Assembly (NCBI RefSeq): GCF_900142015.1
Contig: NZ_FQZN01000023.1
Coordinates: 1 to 64,000, forward strand
From: Bacteroides stercorirosoris
GTDB lineage: Bacteria > Bacteroidota > Bacteroidia > Bacteroidales > Bacteroidaceae
Length of the DNA: 64,000 nucleotides
Direction: 5' to 3'
Shown here piece by piece: positions 27,155 through 35,990 of the stretch. Each line of letters begins with the position of its first letter. Within the stretch, counting starts at the first letter, position 1. A model generated the notes under the pieces. That model saw only the letters and a list, made by a program, of their open reading frames with translations, made no database searches and had not been told where the DNA came from. The translations under genes were made by a program, and so were the position numbers.

Positions 27155-29974
27155 TTATTCCTTTTCAGGACTGATCATTGAAACTTCTACCTCGTTCTTC
27201 TGTTTGAACAAGTCATCGGCAAACCTCTGAATATCTTTAGCTGTAATGCTGTTTACCATCTGTTCGTAGTCTTTTACAGGGTTCATTCCGGTGAACAGAT
27301 ATTCGTCGATGCTTCCCATCCAGTAGCTGTTTTCTTTCAGGTCTTCGGTATGCTTCTTCAGCATGAACTCTTTTACCTTATTAAGATTGGTTTCAGAAGG
27401 TCCTTCTTTGGCTATGTGTTCTATTTCCGCAAAGATGATTTTCATCAGTTTCTCCCGTTTAGAGGGTGCTGTGTCGAAAATGACTTGCAGTCCGGCTATC
27501 TCTTTAGGATATTTAGAGAGGTTACCGCCTACATATACACTGTAAGTTCCGCCTTCATCTTCACGCACTTTCTCTGTATAAACCAAGTCCATGACCTGGC
27601 AAGTCATATCCATCAGAATGGTATTTTTAAAATCATACTTGCAGGTACCGGTAAAGCAAACGAAATTGGAGGCTTTGGCTGTTTCCTGTTCACGGATGAA
27701 CTCATTCTTGTAAACTCCTTTGCGATATTCGATTTTGTTATCTTTGAATGATTCCTTACGGTTGATTGAGGGCAATGCTCCGAGATATTCGGCGATAAGC
27801 GGTTTCATTTCTTCAATGTCCACATTACCGACAAAGATGAAGGTGAAGTCGCTGGCATCCTTGAAACGGTCCTGATACATTGCCAGTATCTTGTCATAAT
27901 CCATCTTGTCTACCATGTCGGATTTGATACGTAGAGTACGGGGATGTCCCATTCGCAGGGCATAGGTGACACTGTCTCCGAATGCCGTCATGGGGTTCAT
28001 TTCCTGGTTCAGCCATGCCGCTTTGTTACGGTTCTTGTAGGATGCGAAAGCATCATCGTCCCGGCGCGGTGCGGTAAATGTCAGATAGGTAAGCTGCATC
28101 ATTGTCTCAAAGTCTTTTGGAGAGCAGTAGCCGTTGACGGACTCTGTCTTGTCGCCGATACCGTAACCCACAGAAGCTCTTTTGCCTGCCAGTATCTTTT
28201 CAAGATCTACGGTGCTGAAGTTGCCCAGACCACCTACGGAGACGGCATCCAAGCCATTGATGTTGATGATTTCCGAGTCCGGAAATAGTGAACTTCCGCC
28301 CAGACTCACACCTTTCATAATAATCTCATCAGCTTTGAAGTCAGTCTTCTTGATGATTACTTTTACTCCGTTGGATAATGTCAGCATGGTAGTGCCGAAT
28401 ACGTCGTCTTTTTGTTCGGAGATGATTTTTCCACCTTTCGGAGTTTCTTTCATCAGGGGCTCGTCTGATACTTTGTCGACGTATGGAGCCAGTTCCTCGG
28501 CTTTTACATCATGCAGAATCTTCTTAATGGCATCTTCTGTCGGCATTTTCAGATTCTCTTTTTCGGGGCCGAAGATGGCGACCACCTGATTGGTGTCCGT
28601 TACAAGTGTTTGCATCATCATGTTCAAAGGCTCTACGGGGATGCTCGGAGCTATCTGGCTGATGATGCCATATTCGTTTTCGATGCCCGGTATGGGCTCG
28701 TTATCAAGGAAGTGACGTACATATTCATTGATGTATTCGTCGTTCTTGCGTTTGTCACGTTCGTTGTAGGCAGATTCCAGATTGCGCAAATACTCGGCGC
28801 GGGCGCGTTGGTATTCGCTTTCGGTGAAACCGAACCGGCGGGCACGTTCCATTTCGCGAAGTAAGGTGGCAATACCGCTTTCTACTGCATCTTCCTTGCA
28901 AACGACGATGCCGGTGAAGGCTTGTTTGGTTTTTGCCACGAAGAAGTCTCCGTCATAGCTTCCTGCGTAAATGTACGGAGGGTTAGCTTCCTGAAGCAGT
29001 TCGTTCAAACGGGCATTTAGCATATTATTGATAAGGTTGGTAGCGTAGTTTTCCACCAGATATCCAATCTTGTCTTTTTCTGAATTAGGAGTCGCCTTAT
29101 GTTTGTTGAAGACGATGGCTTGAATATGAGGCTGTTCCTTATCCCGGGCAATAAGTACGATAGGTTCTTTATTGTCATTTACCGGATAATATTCGCGTTT
29201 GGCAGCGTTGGGTTGTGCGGGGACATCGGCGAATAGTTTCTTGATCTGGGCTTCGACGGCATCCACATCAATATCTCCTACCACAACGATACCTTGCAGG
29301 TCGGGACGATACCATTTCTCATAATAATCCCTTAATGTTTGCGGTTTGAAGTTCATCACCACGTCCATGGTTCCGATAGGAAAACAAGTGGCATACTTGG
29401 TTCCGGCAAACATGGCGGGGAGTAGTTTCTCCTGGAAACGCTGCATGGCGCTCATACGTGTACGCCACTCTTCGTTGATGACGCCACGTTCTTTATCAAT
29501 TTCTTTCGGATCCAGTGTCAGGTCGTTGCTCCAGTCATGCAGAATCAGTAGGCAGGAATCGACAGCGCCTGGAGTATTGACAGGAACGTTGGAAATGTTG
29601 TAAACGGTTTCGTCTACGGAGGTGTAAGCATTCAGATTTTCACCGAATTTTACTCCGATGCGTTCCAGATATTGTTTCAGTGCATCACCCGGGAAATGGG
29701 TAGTTCCGTTGAAGCACATGTGTTCGAGAAAGTGGGCGAGGCCGCGCTGGTTTTCCTCTTCCTGTATGGAACCTACTTTTTGGGCGATATAGAAATCGGC
29801 ACGGTTGGCAGGGAGATTGTTTTTGCGGAGATAGTAAGTCAGGCCATTATCCAGTTTGCCGATACGTACATTCGGATCGACGGGAATAGGAGGTTGCTGC
29901 TGCGCGAGAGCTTGTTGGAAGTTACAGCATACAATCAACGCTATAACCAATAAACTGCGGAATAAATGTTTCAT
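27155..29974 (-). CDS. M16 family zinc metallopeptidase (insulinase-like), copy 2
   Basis: 939 residues, exported (signal ending ALAQQQ). HxxEH is intact in GLAHFLEHMCFNGT and the distal Glu region is KERGVINEEWRTR. It shares most motifs with copy 1 (20686-23526), for example NLNAYTSVDETVYNI, PDLQGIVVVGDIDVDAVEA and YCSPKDFETMMQLTYLTFTAP. The two are old duplicates, now separated by kdsA, dgk and miaA. Upstream regions are also related for about 80 bp. The GH67 gene lies upstream on the same strand but belongs to the xylan PUL. Confidence 0.93.
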   Translation of the reverse strand: MKHLFRSLLVIALIVCCNFQQALAQQQPPIPVDPNVRIGKLDNGLTYYLRKNNLPANRADFYIAQKVGSIQEEENQRGLAHFLEHMCFNGTTHFPGDALKQYLERIGVKFGENLNAYTSVDETVYNISNVPVNTPGAVDSCLLILHDWSNDLTLDPKEIDKERGVINEEWRTRMSAMQRFQEKLLPAMFAGTKYATCFPIGTMDVVMNFKPQTLRDYYEKWYRPDLQGIVVVGDIDVDAVEAQIKKLFADVPAQPNAAKREYYPVNDNKEPIVLIARDKEQPHIQAIVFNKHKATPNSEKDKIGYLVENYATNLINNMLNARLNELLQEANPPYIYAGSYDGDFFVAKTKQAFTGIVVCKEDAVESGIATLLREMERARRFGFTESEYQRARAEYLRNLESAYNERDKRKNDEYINEYVRHFLDNEPIPGIENEYGIISQIAPSIPVEPLNMMMQTLVTDTNQVVAIFGPEKENLKMPTEDAIKKILHDVKAEELAPYVDKVSDEPLMKETPKGGKIISEQKDDVFGTTMLTLSNGVKVIIKKTDFKADEIIMKGVSLGGSSLFPDSEIININGLDAVSVGGLGNFSTVDLEKILAGKRASVGYGIGDKTESVNGYCSPKDFETMMQLTYLTFTAPRRDDDAFASYKNRNKAAWLNQEMNPMTAFGDSVTYALRMGHPRTLRIKSDMVDKMDYDKILAMYQDRFKDASDFTFIFVGNVDIEEMKPLIAEYLGALPSINRKESFKDNKIEYRKGVYKNEFIREQETAKASNFVCFTGTCKYDFKNTILMDMTCQVMDLVYTEKVREDEGGTYSVYVGGNLSKYPKEIAGLQVIFDTAPSKREKLMKIIFAEIEHIAKEGPSETNLNKVKEFMLKKHTEDLKENSYWMGSIDEYLFTGMNPVKDYEQMVNSITAKDIQRFADDLFKQKNEVEVSMISPEKE

Positions 29975-30099
29975 ATCTATGAAGATTAAGATGAATATTG
30001 TTCTATTTGTCTGAGAAAAGGGGAATGAATCACAAAGGAAGGCTTTTTTTTATAATTATGACTGTTTCTCAGGCAAATATTTAGGTGAATAAAACATAT

Positions 30100-32199
30100 C
30101 TATCTTCTTTCGTCCAGCATCTTCCTTGTAGGACATTCGTGGTTGTCAATCGGAAGTTTCACCTGTTTCAGGTCATCCAGTTCATGTATCGGGCGTTCGA
30201 TGTCGTAGGGAATCCGCATACCTGAGTATTCCATGAAGTAGAGCAGGCAGGCGTCTTTCCACCAAACTGCATCGCGTGCCTGTATTTTCAGGCGTGATTG
30301 CACGTCTTTGAAACGTTCCGTGTCGATATAATTTTCTGTTAAATCCCATATCCTTTGGAAACTTCTGACCTGCTGCACCCCTTTGTCATATCGGTAGCAG
30401 AGTTCGTCCCAGAGGGTACGTCCGCTTTGCATGGTGTGATTCCACGGGGCGTGGTGGAACCACAGCAGATATTCATCCGGACAAGTGCTGATGTCGTCGT
30501 AGAGGTGGCAAAGCGAGTCGGGATATTGGGCGGTGGCATTACTTCCGGTATGGCTGCGGTCGAAGCCGATTCCGGCTTTATCAGCCTTGTGATAATAAGA
30601 CGGCATCCAGTCGGGACGTGCGCCGGGAATATCACACCAAGGTTCGGGACCGTAATGATGTCCCCAGGCAAAAAGGTGGTGGAGGCCGAGAGGCATCATG
30701 TAGTCTACTACGGCTTCACGGCTTTGCATCATCAGCTGTTTTAATGAAGAATGAAGAATGAGGAATGAAGAATTAATTGAGATATCGGACTGTAAACGTT
30801 CTTCATTTCCTTTCCCAAATTCTTCATTCTTCATTCTTAATTCTTCATTAAAGAACGTCTGTTTCAACCACTCTTCCGCTATCGCTTCAGCGGATAACTC
30901 AGGATTCCAGGCGAGGCGGCCGAAAGCATACCAGTTGGACTGTGCAAAGGGATGTCCGCACCAGTTGGCATCGGTTCCGATGTTGGCAACGCCCGCCATT
31001 GCTTTCAGTGAAGAAGGTTGTACGAAATCGAAGAACTCTTTCCACATAGGGGCGAGGTAGACGAGGTGGTTGGAGAAGCCTAGATATTCTTGTGTAATCT
31101 GGAACTCAACCATCTGTGCGGTCTTGGGCATGGCGCCGAACAGGGGGCTGTATGGTTCGCGCGGTTGGAAATCGACCGGGCCGTTCTTTATCTGCACGAT
31201 GACGTTATCGCGGAATTGTCCGTCCAACGGTTGGAACTCCAGATAAGCCTGTTTGGCGCGGTCGGCATCACTGGGGCTGTAAACGAAGGCACGCCACATG
31301 ATAATACCTTTGTAAGGTTTCACTGCATCGGCCAGCATATTGGCACCTTCGGCATGGGTGCGGTTGAAGTCGCACGGGCCGGGCTGCCCTTCGGAATTGG
31401 CTTTCACGAGGAAGCCGCCGAAGTCGGGGATGAGGTGGTAGATTTCTTTTGTTTTGTTCTTCCACCAGGCGATAACTTCTTTGTCCAGCGGGTCGGCAGT
31501 AGCAAGGCCGCCCAGTTGCATGGGGGAAGCAAAGTTGATGGAGAGATACACACGGATGCCGTATGGGCGGAATACATCTGCCAGTGCTTTTACTTTCTCC
31601 AGATATTCGGTGGAAAGGATTTGTGAGGAGGCGTTTACGTTGTTGATGACCGTACCGTTGATGCCGATGGAAGCATTGGCGCGGGCATAGTCCGCATAGC
31701 GGTCGGAGAGGGTGGAAGGCAGAGCTTCCCAGTCCCATAAGGACCGTCCGGCATACCCCCGTTCAATGCTGCGGTCCAGATTATCCCAATGATTGAGGAT
31801 GCGCAGATTGTAAGCGGGACTTTCCTTGATATTCAGTTTAGAGAGGTTTTCTGTACCGGTGTCTTGCAGCCTCAGCAGGTGGAAGGCTCCGTAAAGCAGA
31901 CCGCGCTCCCCGGCGGAGGTGATGGTTATCTTCCGGCCGTCATCCGAAGTGAAGAGGCGATATCCTTCTTCACCTAAAGCACGTGTTTCTTTGTTGCGCT
32001 GGAGGCTTAATGTAACGGGCACGCCTTTCCAGGCTCGGCGCAACTCGGTGGCGGCGATGCCCAGCATGGGCGATTGCTTGTTGCAGGATATGGTTGCATT
32101 CCCGTCTGTGGAGTAGCGGAGCCACAGGCGGCTTCCATTCTCGGCTGAAACGGGAAACAGAAAGCATATCATAAAGAGTAGGGAAAGTAGTTTCTTCAT
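30100..32199 (-). CDS. GH67 alpha-glucuronidase, with a repeat-encoded insertion
   Basis: 699 residues with a signal peptide (LLFMICFLFPVSAEN). GH67 motifs include NHWDNLDRSIERGYAGRSLW, the catalytic region FLVKANSEGQPGP, QIKNGPVDFQPREP and SREAVVDYMMPLGLHHLF. It removes 4-O-methylglucuronic acid from the non-reducing end of xylo-oligosaccharides. Residues about 450-487, between EEWLKQTFF and the SREAVVDYM helix, are encoded by an inverted repeat (30739-30852) of GAAGAAT-type units. They are polar and low in complexity (NEELRMKNEEFGKGNEE) and probably form a surface loop. Last gene of the xylan operon, 24 bp after GH43. Confidence 0.93.
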   Translation of the reverse strand: MKKLLSLLFMICFLFPVSAENGSRLWLRYSTDGNATISCNKQSPMLGIAATELRRAWKGVPVTLSLQRNKETRALGEEGYRLFTSDDGRKITITSAGERGLLYGAFHLLRLQDTGTENLSKLNIKESPAYNLRILNHWDNLDRSIERGYAGRSLWDWEALPSTLSDRYADYARANASIGINGTVINNVNASSQILSTEYLEKVKALADVFRPYGIRVYLSINFASPMQLGGLATADPLDKEVIAWWKNKTKEIYHLIPDFGGFLVKANSEGQPGPCDFNRTHAEGANMLADAVKPYKGIIMWRAFVYSPSDADRAKQAYLEFQPLDGQFRDNVIVQIKNGPVDFQPREPYSPLFGAMPKTAQMVEFQITQEYLGFSNHLVYLAPMWKEFFDFVQPSSLKAMAGVANIGTDANWCGHPFAQSNWYAFGRLAWNPELSAEAIAEEWLKQTFFNEELRMKNEEFGKGNEERLQSDISINSSFLILHSSLKQLMMQSREAVVDYMMPLGLHHLFAWGHHYGPEPWCDIPGARPDWMPSYYHKADKAGIGFDRSHTGSNATAQYPDSLCHLYDDISTCPDEYLLWFHHAPWNHTMQSGRTLWDELCYRYDKGVQQVRSFQRIWDLTENYIDTERFKDVQSRLKIQARDAVWWKDACLLYFMEYSGMRIPYDIERPIHELDDLKQVKLPIDNHECPTRKMLDERR
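30739..30852. repeat. Inverted repeat of AATGAAG-like units inside the GH67 gene
   Basis: Left arm about 30739-30782 (AATGAAGAATGAAGAATGAG), right arm about 30804-30852 (reverse complement, with changes). The 114-bp element keeps the GH67 frame open and encodes about 38 residues. Confidence 0.85.
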
Positions 32200-32223
32200 A
32201 AATAAGAATTATTGATTGCTGTT

Positions 32224-33201
32224 TTAATCCAATCCTTCGATGGTAATGATACGTCCGTCGGCATCGTATTCCAGTTCGCATACTTTCAGACTGCGCAACC
32301 AGGTGCGTCCACCGGAAGGTACGCTGTCGTGATGGAACAGATACCATTTGCCTTTGTATTCCGTAATGGCATGATGGGTGGTCCAACCTACGACCGGGGT
32401 AAGGATGACACCCTGATAGGTGAACGGGCCATATGGGTTGTCGCCGATGGCATAACACAGGCGGTGGGTGTCTCCAGTGGAGTAGGAGAAGTAGTATTTT
32501 CCGTTATACTTGTGCATCCAGGAGGCTTCGAAGAAGCGGCGGTCGTTATCTCCGGCAGTCAGTGGCTGGCCGTTCTCGTCCAGGATGACTACGGCTTTGG
32601 GTTCTTCGGCAAATTGCAGCATGTCCGCACTGAGCTTGGCAACGCGTGCGGGGATGGACGGTTCATTGTCTGCGGGGAAAGTAGCACCGCTTTCCAAAGC
32701 CTTGTTGTCACGGTAACGTTGCAATTGTCCGCCCCAGAGGCCGCCGAAGTACATGTAATAGTTATCGTCACCGTCATTCAATACGGCGGGGTCTATGCTG
32801 TAACTACCGCGCATCGGGTCGGGCTGAGGGATGAATGGTCCTTCGGGACGGTCGCTGATGGCAACACCGATACGGAAGATATCGTTCTGGTCTTTCAGGG
32901 GGAAGTACATATAGTATTTTCCGTCTTTCTCGGCTACGTCGCAGTCCCAGAGTTGGCGTCCCGCCCAGGGGATGTCTTCGGTGGTGAGCACGAGGCCGTG
33001 GTCGGTGATTTCTCCGTGCATCGGATCGTCGGTGGAGAAGACGTGATAGTCTTTCATGTTGAAGTGGTCGCCGTTGTCATTTTCGGGGATGCCGCTTTCC
33101 CAGTCGTGCGACGGGTAGATGTAAAGGCGGTCGTTGAATACGTGAACGGCGGGGTCTGCCATATAATCTTCGGGTACTAAGTATCTTTTTTCTTTTTTCA
33201 C
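32224..33201 (-). CDS. GH43 family glycosidase (subfamily 1-like; beta-xylosidase/arabinofuranosidase)
   Basis: 325 residues with no signal peptide, so probably cytoplasmic. The five-bladed propeller motifs of GH43 are visible: catalytic base in YMADPAVHVF (Asp16), a second Asp in YSIDPAVLNDGDDNYYMYFGG, and later SWMHKYNGKYYFSYSTGDTH. In xylan PULs such enzymes remove xylose or arabinose from short oligosaccharides after import. It lies 30 bp after the GH10-GH43 fusion gene and 24 bp before GH67. Linkage specificity is not readable from sequence. Confidence 0.88.
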   Translation of the reverse strand: MKKEKRYLVPEDYMADPAVHVFNDRLYIYPSHDWESGIPENDNGDHFNMKDYHVFSTDDPMHGEITDHGLVLTTEDIPWAGRQLWDCDVAEKDGKYYMYFPLKDQNDIFRIGVAISDRPEGPFIPQPDPMRGSYSIDPAVLNDGDDNYYMYFGGLWGGQLQRYRDNKALESGATFPADNEPSIPARVAKLSADMLQFAEEPKAVVILDENGQPLTAGDNDRRFFEASWMHKYNGKYYFSYSTGDTHRLCYAIGDNPYGPFTYQGVILTPVVGWTTHHAITEYKGKWYLFHHDSVPSGGRTWLRSLKVCELEYDADGRIITIEGLD

Positions 33202-33231
33202 GGTGATATTGTTTTTGAGTTATTGTTCGTT

Positions 33232-35973
33232 TCAGTTATTAGTATTTTCATAATTTCCTGTTGCGTAGATGCCTACCATTGTACCTGTGAAGCCGCCGGC
33301 TGTCTGCGTGCTTATCAGGTCGGCGGAAACAGGTTCGCCTACTTGCATCCACTCGCCTTTGGGATTGGTGGCGTAGCTGAAAGTGTAGTTCACGGCATCG
33401 TTTCCTTCTACTTTCAGATAGATCTTTCCGTCGGCTTTGGGCAGGGGAGTGCTTGCCTGATTGCAGAGCTTTCCACGGCTGTATGCTTCCAGTGAGAGAG
33501 CGGGTTTACCTTCCTTATCCAATGTTTTTCCGAAGCGAATATAGCAATAATCATCGTGGAAACAGGTGATGCCTGCAAAATCTCCTTGCTCCCGGGGGGT
33601 AAAGTCGAGGGCAGTCTGGGCGGTGAAGGTCCAGTTGTTTATCCAGCGACCGATGGCGGCGGGTTGCCGTTTGTCGTTGAGGTCGCTGCTGCTGGCGGTC
33701 AGTGTCAACTGGCCTTTGCTTCCTATCTCATAGCAGGGCACCAGTGGGGTGCGGATGAAGAAGGCTTCCTTTGTCAGTCCGTCGGCCGTCCAGAGCGGGG
33801 CAGGGCCGTAAGGACGATTGGCCGTGTACGTGATAGTTTCGCCTTCGGGCAGAATTACCGGCTGGTCTTCTTTCCAGGTGACGGGGAGCAGGAAGGTTTC
33901 GCGTCCCATTACGTCGTGCCCGCCTTTGTAGGGACGAACACCGAGGAAGACGGCATACCAGTCGCCGCCGGGTGTCTGTACGAGGTCGGCATGGCCGACG
34001 CAGGTGACGGGGTTGGGACGGCCGTCCGGCAGTCCGCGTTGCGTCAGTATCGGATTGATGGCACAGGGCTTGAAGGGGCCGAAAGGGGTGTCGGCAGTGA
34101 AGATTACTTCCGAATGATCAGGTCCTGTTCCGCCTTCGGCAGCCATCAGATAATAAGTTCCGTTGATGCGGTAGAGGTGCGGTCCTTCTATCCAGACGGG
34201 GTGCTGCGATTTGTCCACACCACCATCGATAATCATCTTTTGTTTTCCTACGGTACAGCCATTCTTCCAGTCGAATTCACGTATCCAGATGGCCCGGTGA
34301 CCACTGTATTCCGGCTTTCCGGCGGGGGCGTCGTTGTTTACGATGTATGCTTTCCCGTCTTCGTCAAAAAGGAAACCGGGATCGATGCCACCCACTTCGG
34401 GCAGGAATATAGGATCGCTCCAATTGCATTTCTTCGGGTCGTCGGTGGTGACGAAGAAGTTGCCTCCGCCATCTACGGCGGTGGTTATCATGTAGAACAG
34501 TCCGTTGTGCGGATTGTATTTGATGTCCGGGGCGTAGATGCCGCCGCTGATGCGCAGCCCGTCGTACATGGGTAGCTGTGAGGGGCGGTTGAGGACGTAG
34601 CCCAACTGTTCCCAATTCGTCAGGTCCGTACTGTGCCAGATGGGCACGCCGGGGAAAAAGGCGAAAGAGGAATTGACTATATAATAATCGTTTCCTACGC
34701 GGCAGATGCTGGGGTCGGGGTAACAGCCGGGCAAAACGGGGTTTTGCAATTGACAATTGACAGTTGACAATTGACAATTGGCTGCGCCGTCACGCTGCAT
34801 AGAATTGTCAATTGTCAATTGTGAATTGTCAACTGAGTAGCTGAATTCGTAGAATTTAGCTACTCTTGGTTCCAGAATCTCCTTTAGGAAAGGTTTGGGT
34901 TGATAGGAACGGTCGAAGAGTAGCGGATAATCGCGGCGTCCGGCCACAGGCCAGTCGTTCTTCCAAGAGTCGCCGTCCGATACTCCCCAGGCCGTCACGC
35001 GGGTGATGACGTCGGAGTGCTTGATGAAGAGTTCCATGAACGACTTCATGCGGGCGTTCCATAACCGTGATATGCTGTCCGGAAGAGATTCGGGATAAGG
35101 ATTCAGAGCTTTCTCGAAAGCTACTTTATCAGCAATGTTCGCTCCACGGTTCAGGGTGGGGAGGGCGCTCATGTCCCATTCCGTAATCATGATTTTGGCA
35201 CCTGTGGCAGCAAAGGCGAGGATGCTGGTTTCATAATCACCGATGCTTGGGTAGTCCAGTCCCATGTGTCCTTGCATGCCGATGGCATCCACACGCAGAC
35301 CTTTCTCTTTCAGTGAGCGTACCATGCGCACCACACCGTCCCGACGTCCGGGGTCGTGCATGCCATAGTCATTGTAGTATAGTTCCGCATCCGGGTCGGC
35401 CTCATGGGCAAACTGGAAAGCGAGCGGGATGTATTCTTCTCCCAGTATCTCGTAGAATTTGCTCTGGCGGTAGCTTCCGTCTCCTTCAATGGCTTCGTTC
35501 ACCACATCCCAGCCTTTGATGCGGCCTTTATACCGCCCCACGATGGTGTGGATGTGATCCTTCATCCGTTGTTTCAGGACTTCGGGTGAGACATTCCGTC
35601 CTTCGTTGTCTACGCAGAACCACGGGGATAATTGCGAATGCCATATCAGGCAATGCCCGATGATGGTCATTCCGTTCTCTTCACCAAACTTTACGAATTC
35701 GTCTGCCAGGGTAAAGTCGTAGCGGTCTTCTTCGGGATGAATTACTTCGCTCTTCATGCAGTTTTCTGCCACGATGGAGTTGAAGTGGCGTTGCACGATG
35801 CGGACTGCGCTGGTGTCGCGCCCTGCCGCTTGTTCGGAGTTGAGGGCGACACCAACAAGGAATTTATCACCGATAATATCTTTCAGAGTCGGGTCTGCAA
35901 CTGTGGGTTTGTCACTATTGCAAGCTATCAGCGCAGCAGTGCAGACGGATAAGGCTATATTCTTTAATTTCAT
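33232..35973 (-). CDS. GH10 xylanase - GH43 fusion protein with repeat-encoded linker
   Basis: 913 residues. Lipoprotein signal with lipobox LIAC (Cys18). GH10 spans about 30-375, with acid/base Glu160 (DVVNEAIEG) and nucleophile Glu265 (MITEWDM). The linker at about 380-410 is encoded by a heptamer inverted repeat. GH43 (subfamily 12-like) spans about 412-700, with catalytic Asp420 (GCYPDPSIC), and a C-terminal beta-sandwich fills about 700-913. The pairing would let one protein cut xylan chains and strip xylose or arabinose. The GH43 half begins directly at its domain motif with no signal remnant, as expected if two neighbouring genes were joined. It lies 17 bp after the symporter gene. Confidence 0.9.
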   Translation of the reverse strand: MKLKNIALSVCTAALIACNSDKPTVADPTLKDIIGDKFLVGVALNSEQAAGRDTSAVRIVQRHFNSIVAENCMKSEVIHPEEDRYDFTLADEFVKFGEENGMTIIGHCLIWHSQLSPWFCVDNEGRNVSPEVLKQRMKDHIHTIVGRYKGRIKGWDVVNEAIEGDGSYRQSKFYEILGEEYIPLAFQFAHEADPDAELYYNDYGMHDPGRRDGVVRMVRSLKEKGLRVDAIGMQGHMGLDYPSIGDYETSILAFAATGAKIMITEWDMSALPTLNRGANIADKVAFEKALNPYPESLPDSISRLWNARMKSFMELFIKHSDVITRVTAWGVSDGDSWKNDWPVAGRRDYPLLFDRSYQPKPFLKEILEPRVAKFYEFSYSVDNSQLTIDNSMQRDGAANCQLSTVNCQLQNPVLPGCYPDPSICRVGNDYYIVNSSFAFFPGVPIWHSTDLTNWEQLGYVLNRPSQLPMYDGLRISGGIYAPDIKYNPHNGLFYMITTAVDGGGNFFVTTDDPKKCNWSDPIFLPEVGGIDPGFLFDEDGKAYIVNNDAPAGKPEYSGHRAIWIREFDWKNGCTVGKQKMIIDGGVDKSQHPVWIEGPHLYRINGTYYLMAAEGGTGPDHSEVIFTADTPFGPFKPCAINPILTQRGLPDGRPNPVTCVGHADLVQTPGGDWYAVFLGVRPYKGGHDVMGRETFLLPVTWKEDQPVILPEGETITYTANRPYGPAPLWTADGLTKEAFFIRTPLVPCYEIGSKGQLTLTASSSDLNDKRQPAAIGRWINNWTFTAQTALDFTPREQGDFAGITCFHDDYCYIRFGKTLDKEGKPALSLEAYSRGKLCNQASTPLPKADGKIYLKVEGNDAVNYTFSYATNPKGEWMQVGEPVSADLISTQTAGGFTGTMVGIYATGNYENTNN
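34743..34835. repeat. Heptamer (CAATTGA) inverted repeat forming the GH10-GH43 linker
   Basis: Left arm: five tandem heptamers of the CAATTGA type from 34747. Right arm: four or more inverted copies (34803-34835), separated by about 20 bp. In the coding (minus) direction the right arm would give a TGA stop once every 21 nt if the heptamers were perfect. The copies deviate exactly there (TCA and TCT in place of TGA), leaving the frame open. Confidence 0.85.
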
Positions 35974-35990
35974 GCTATGGTTTAGTATGA

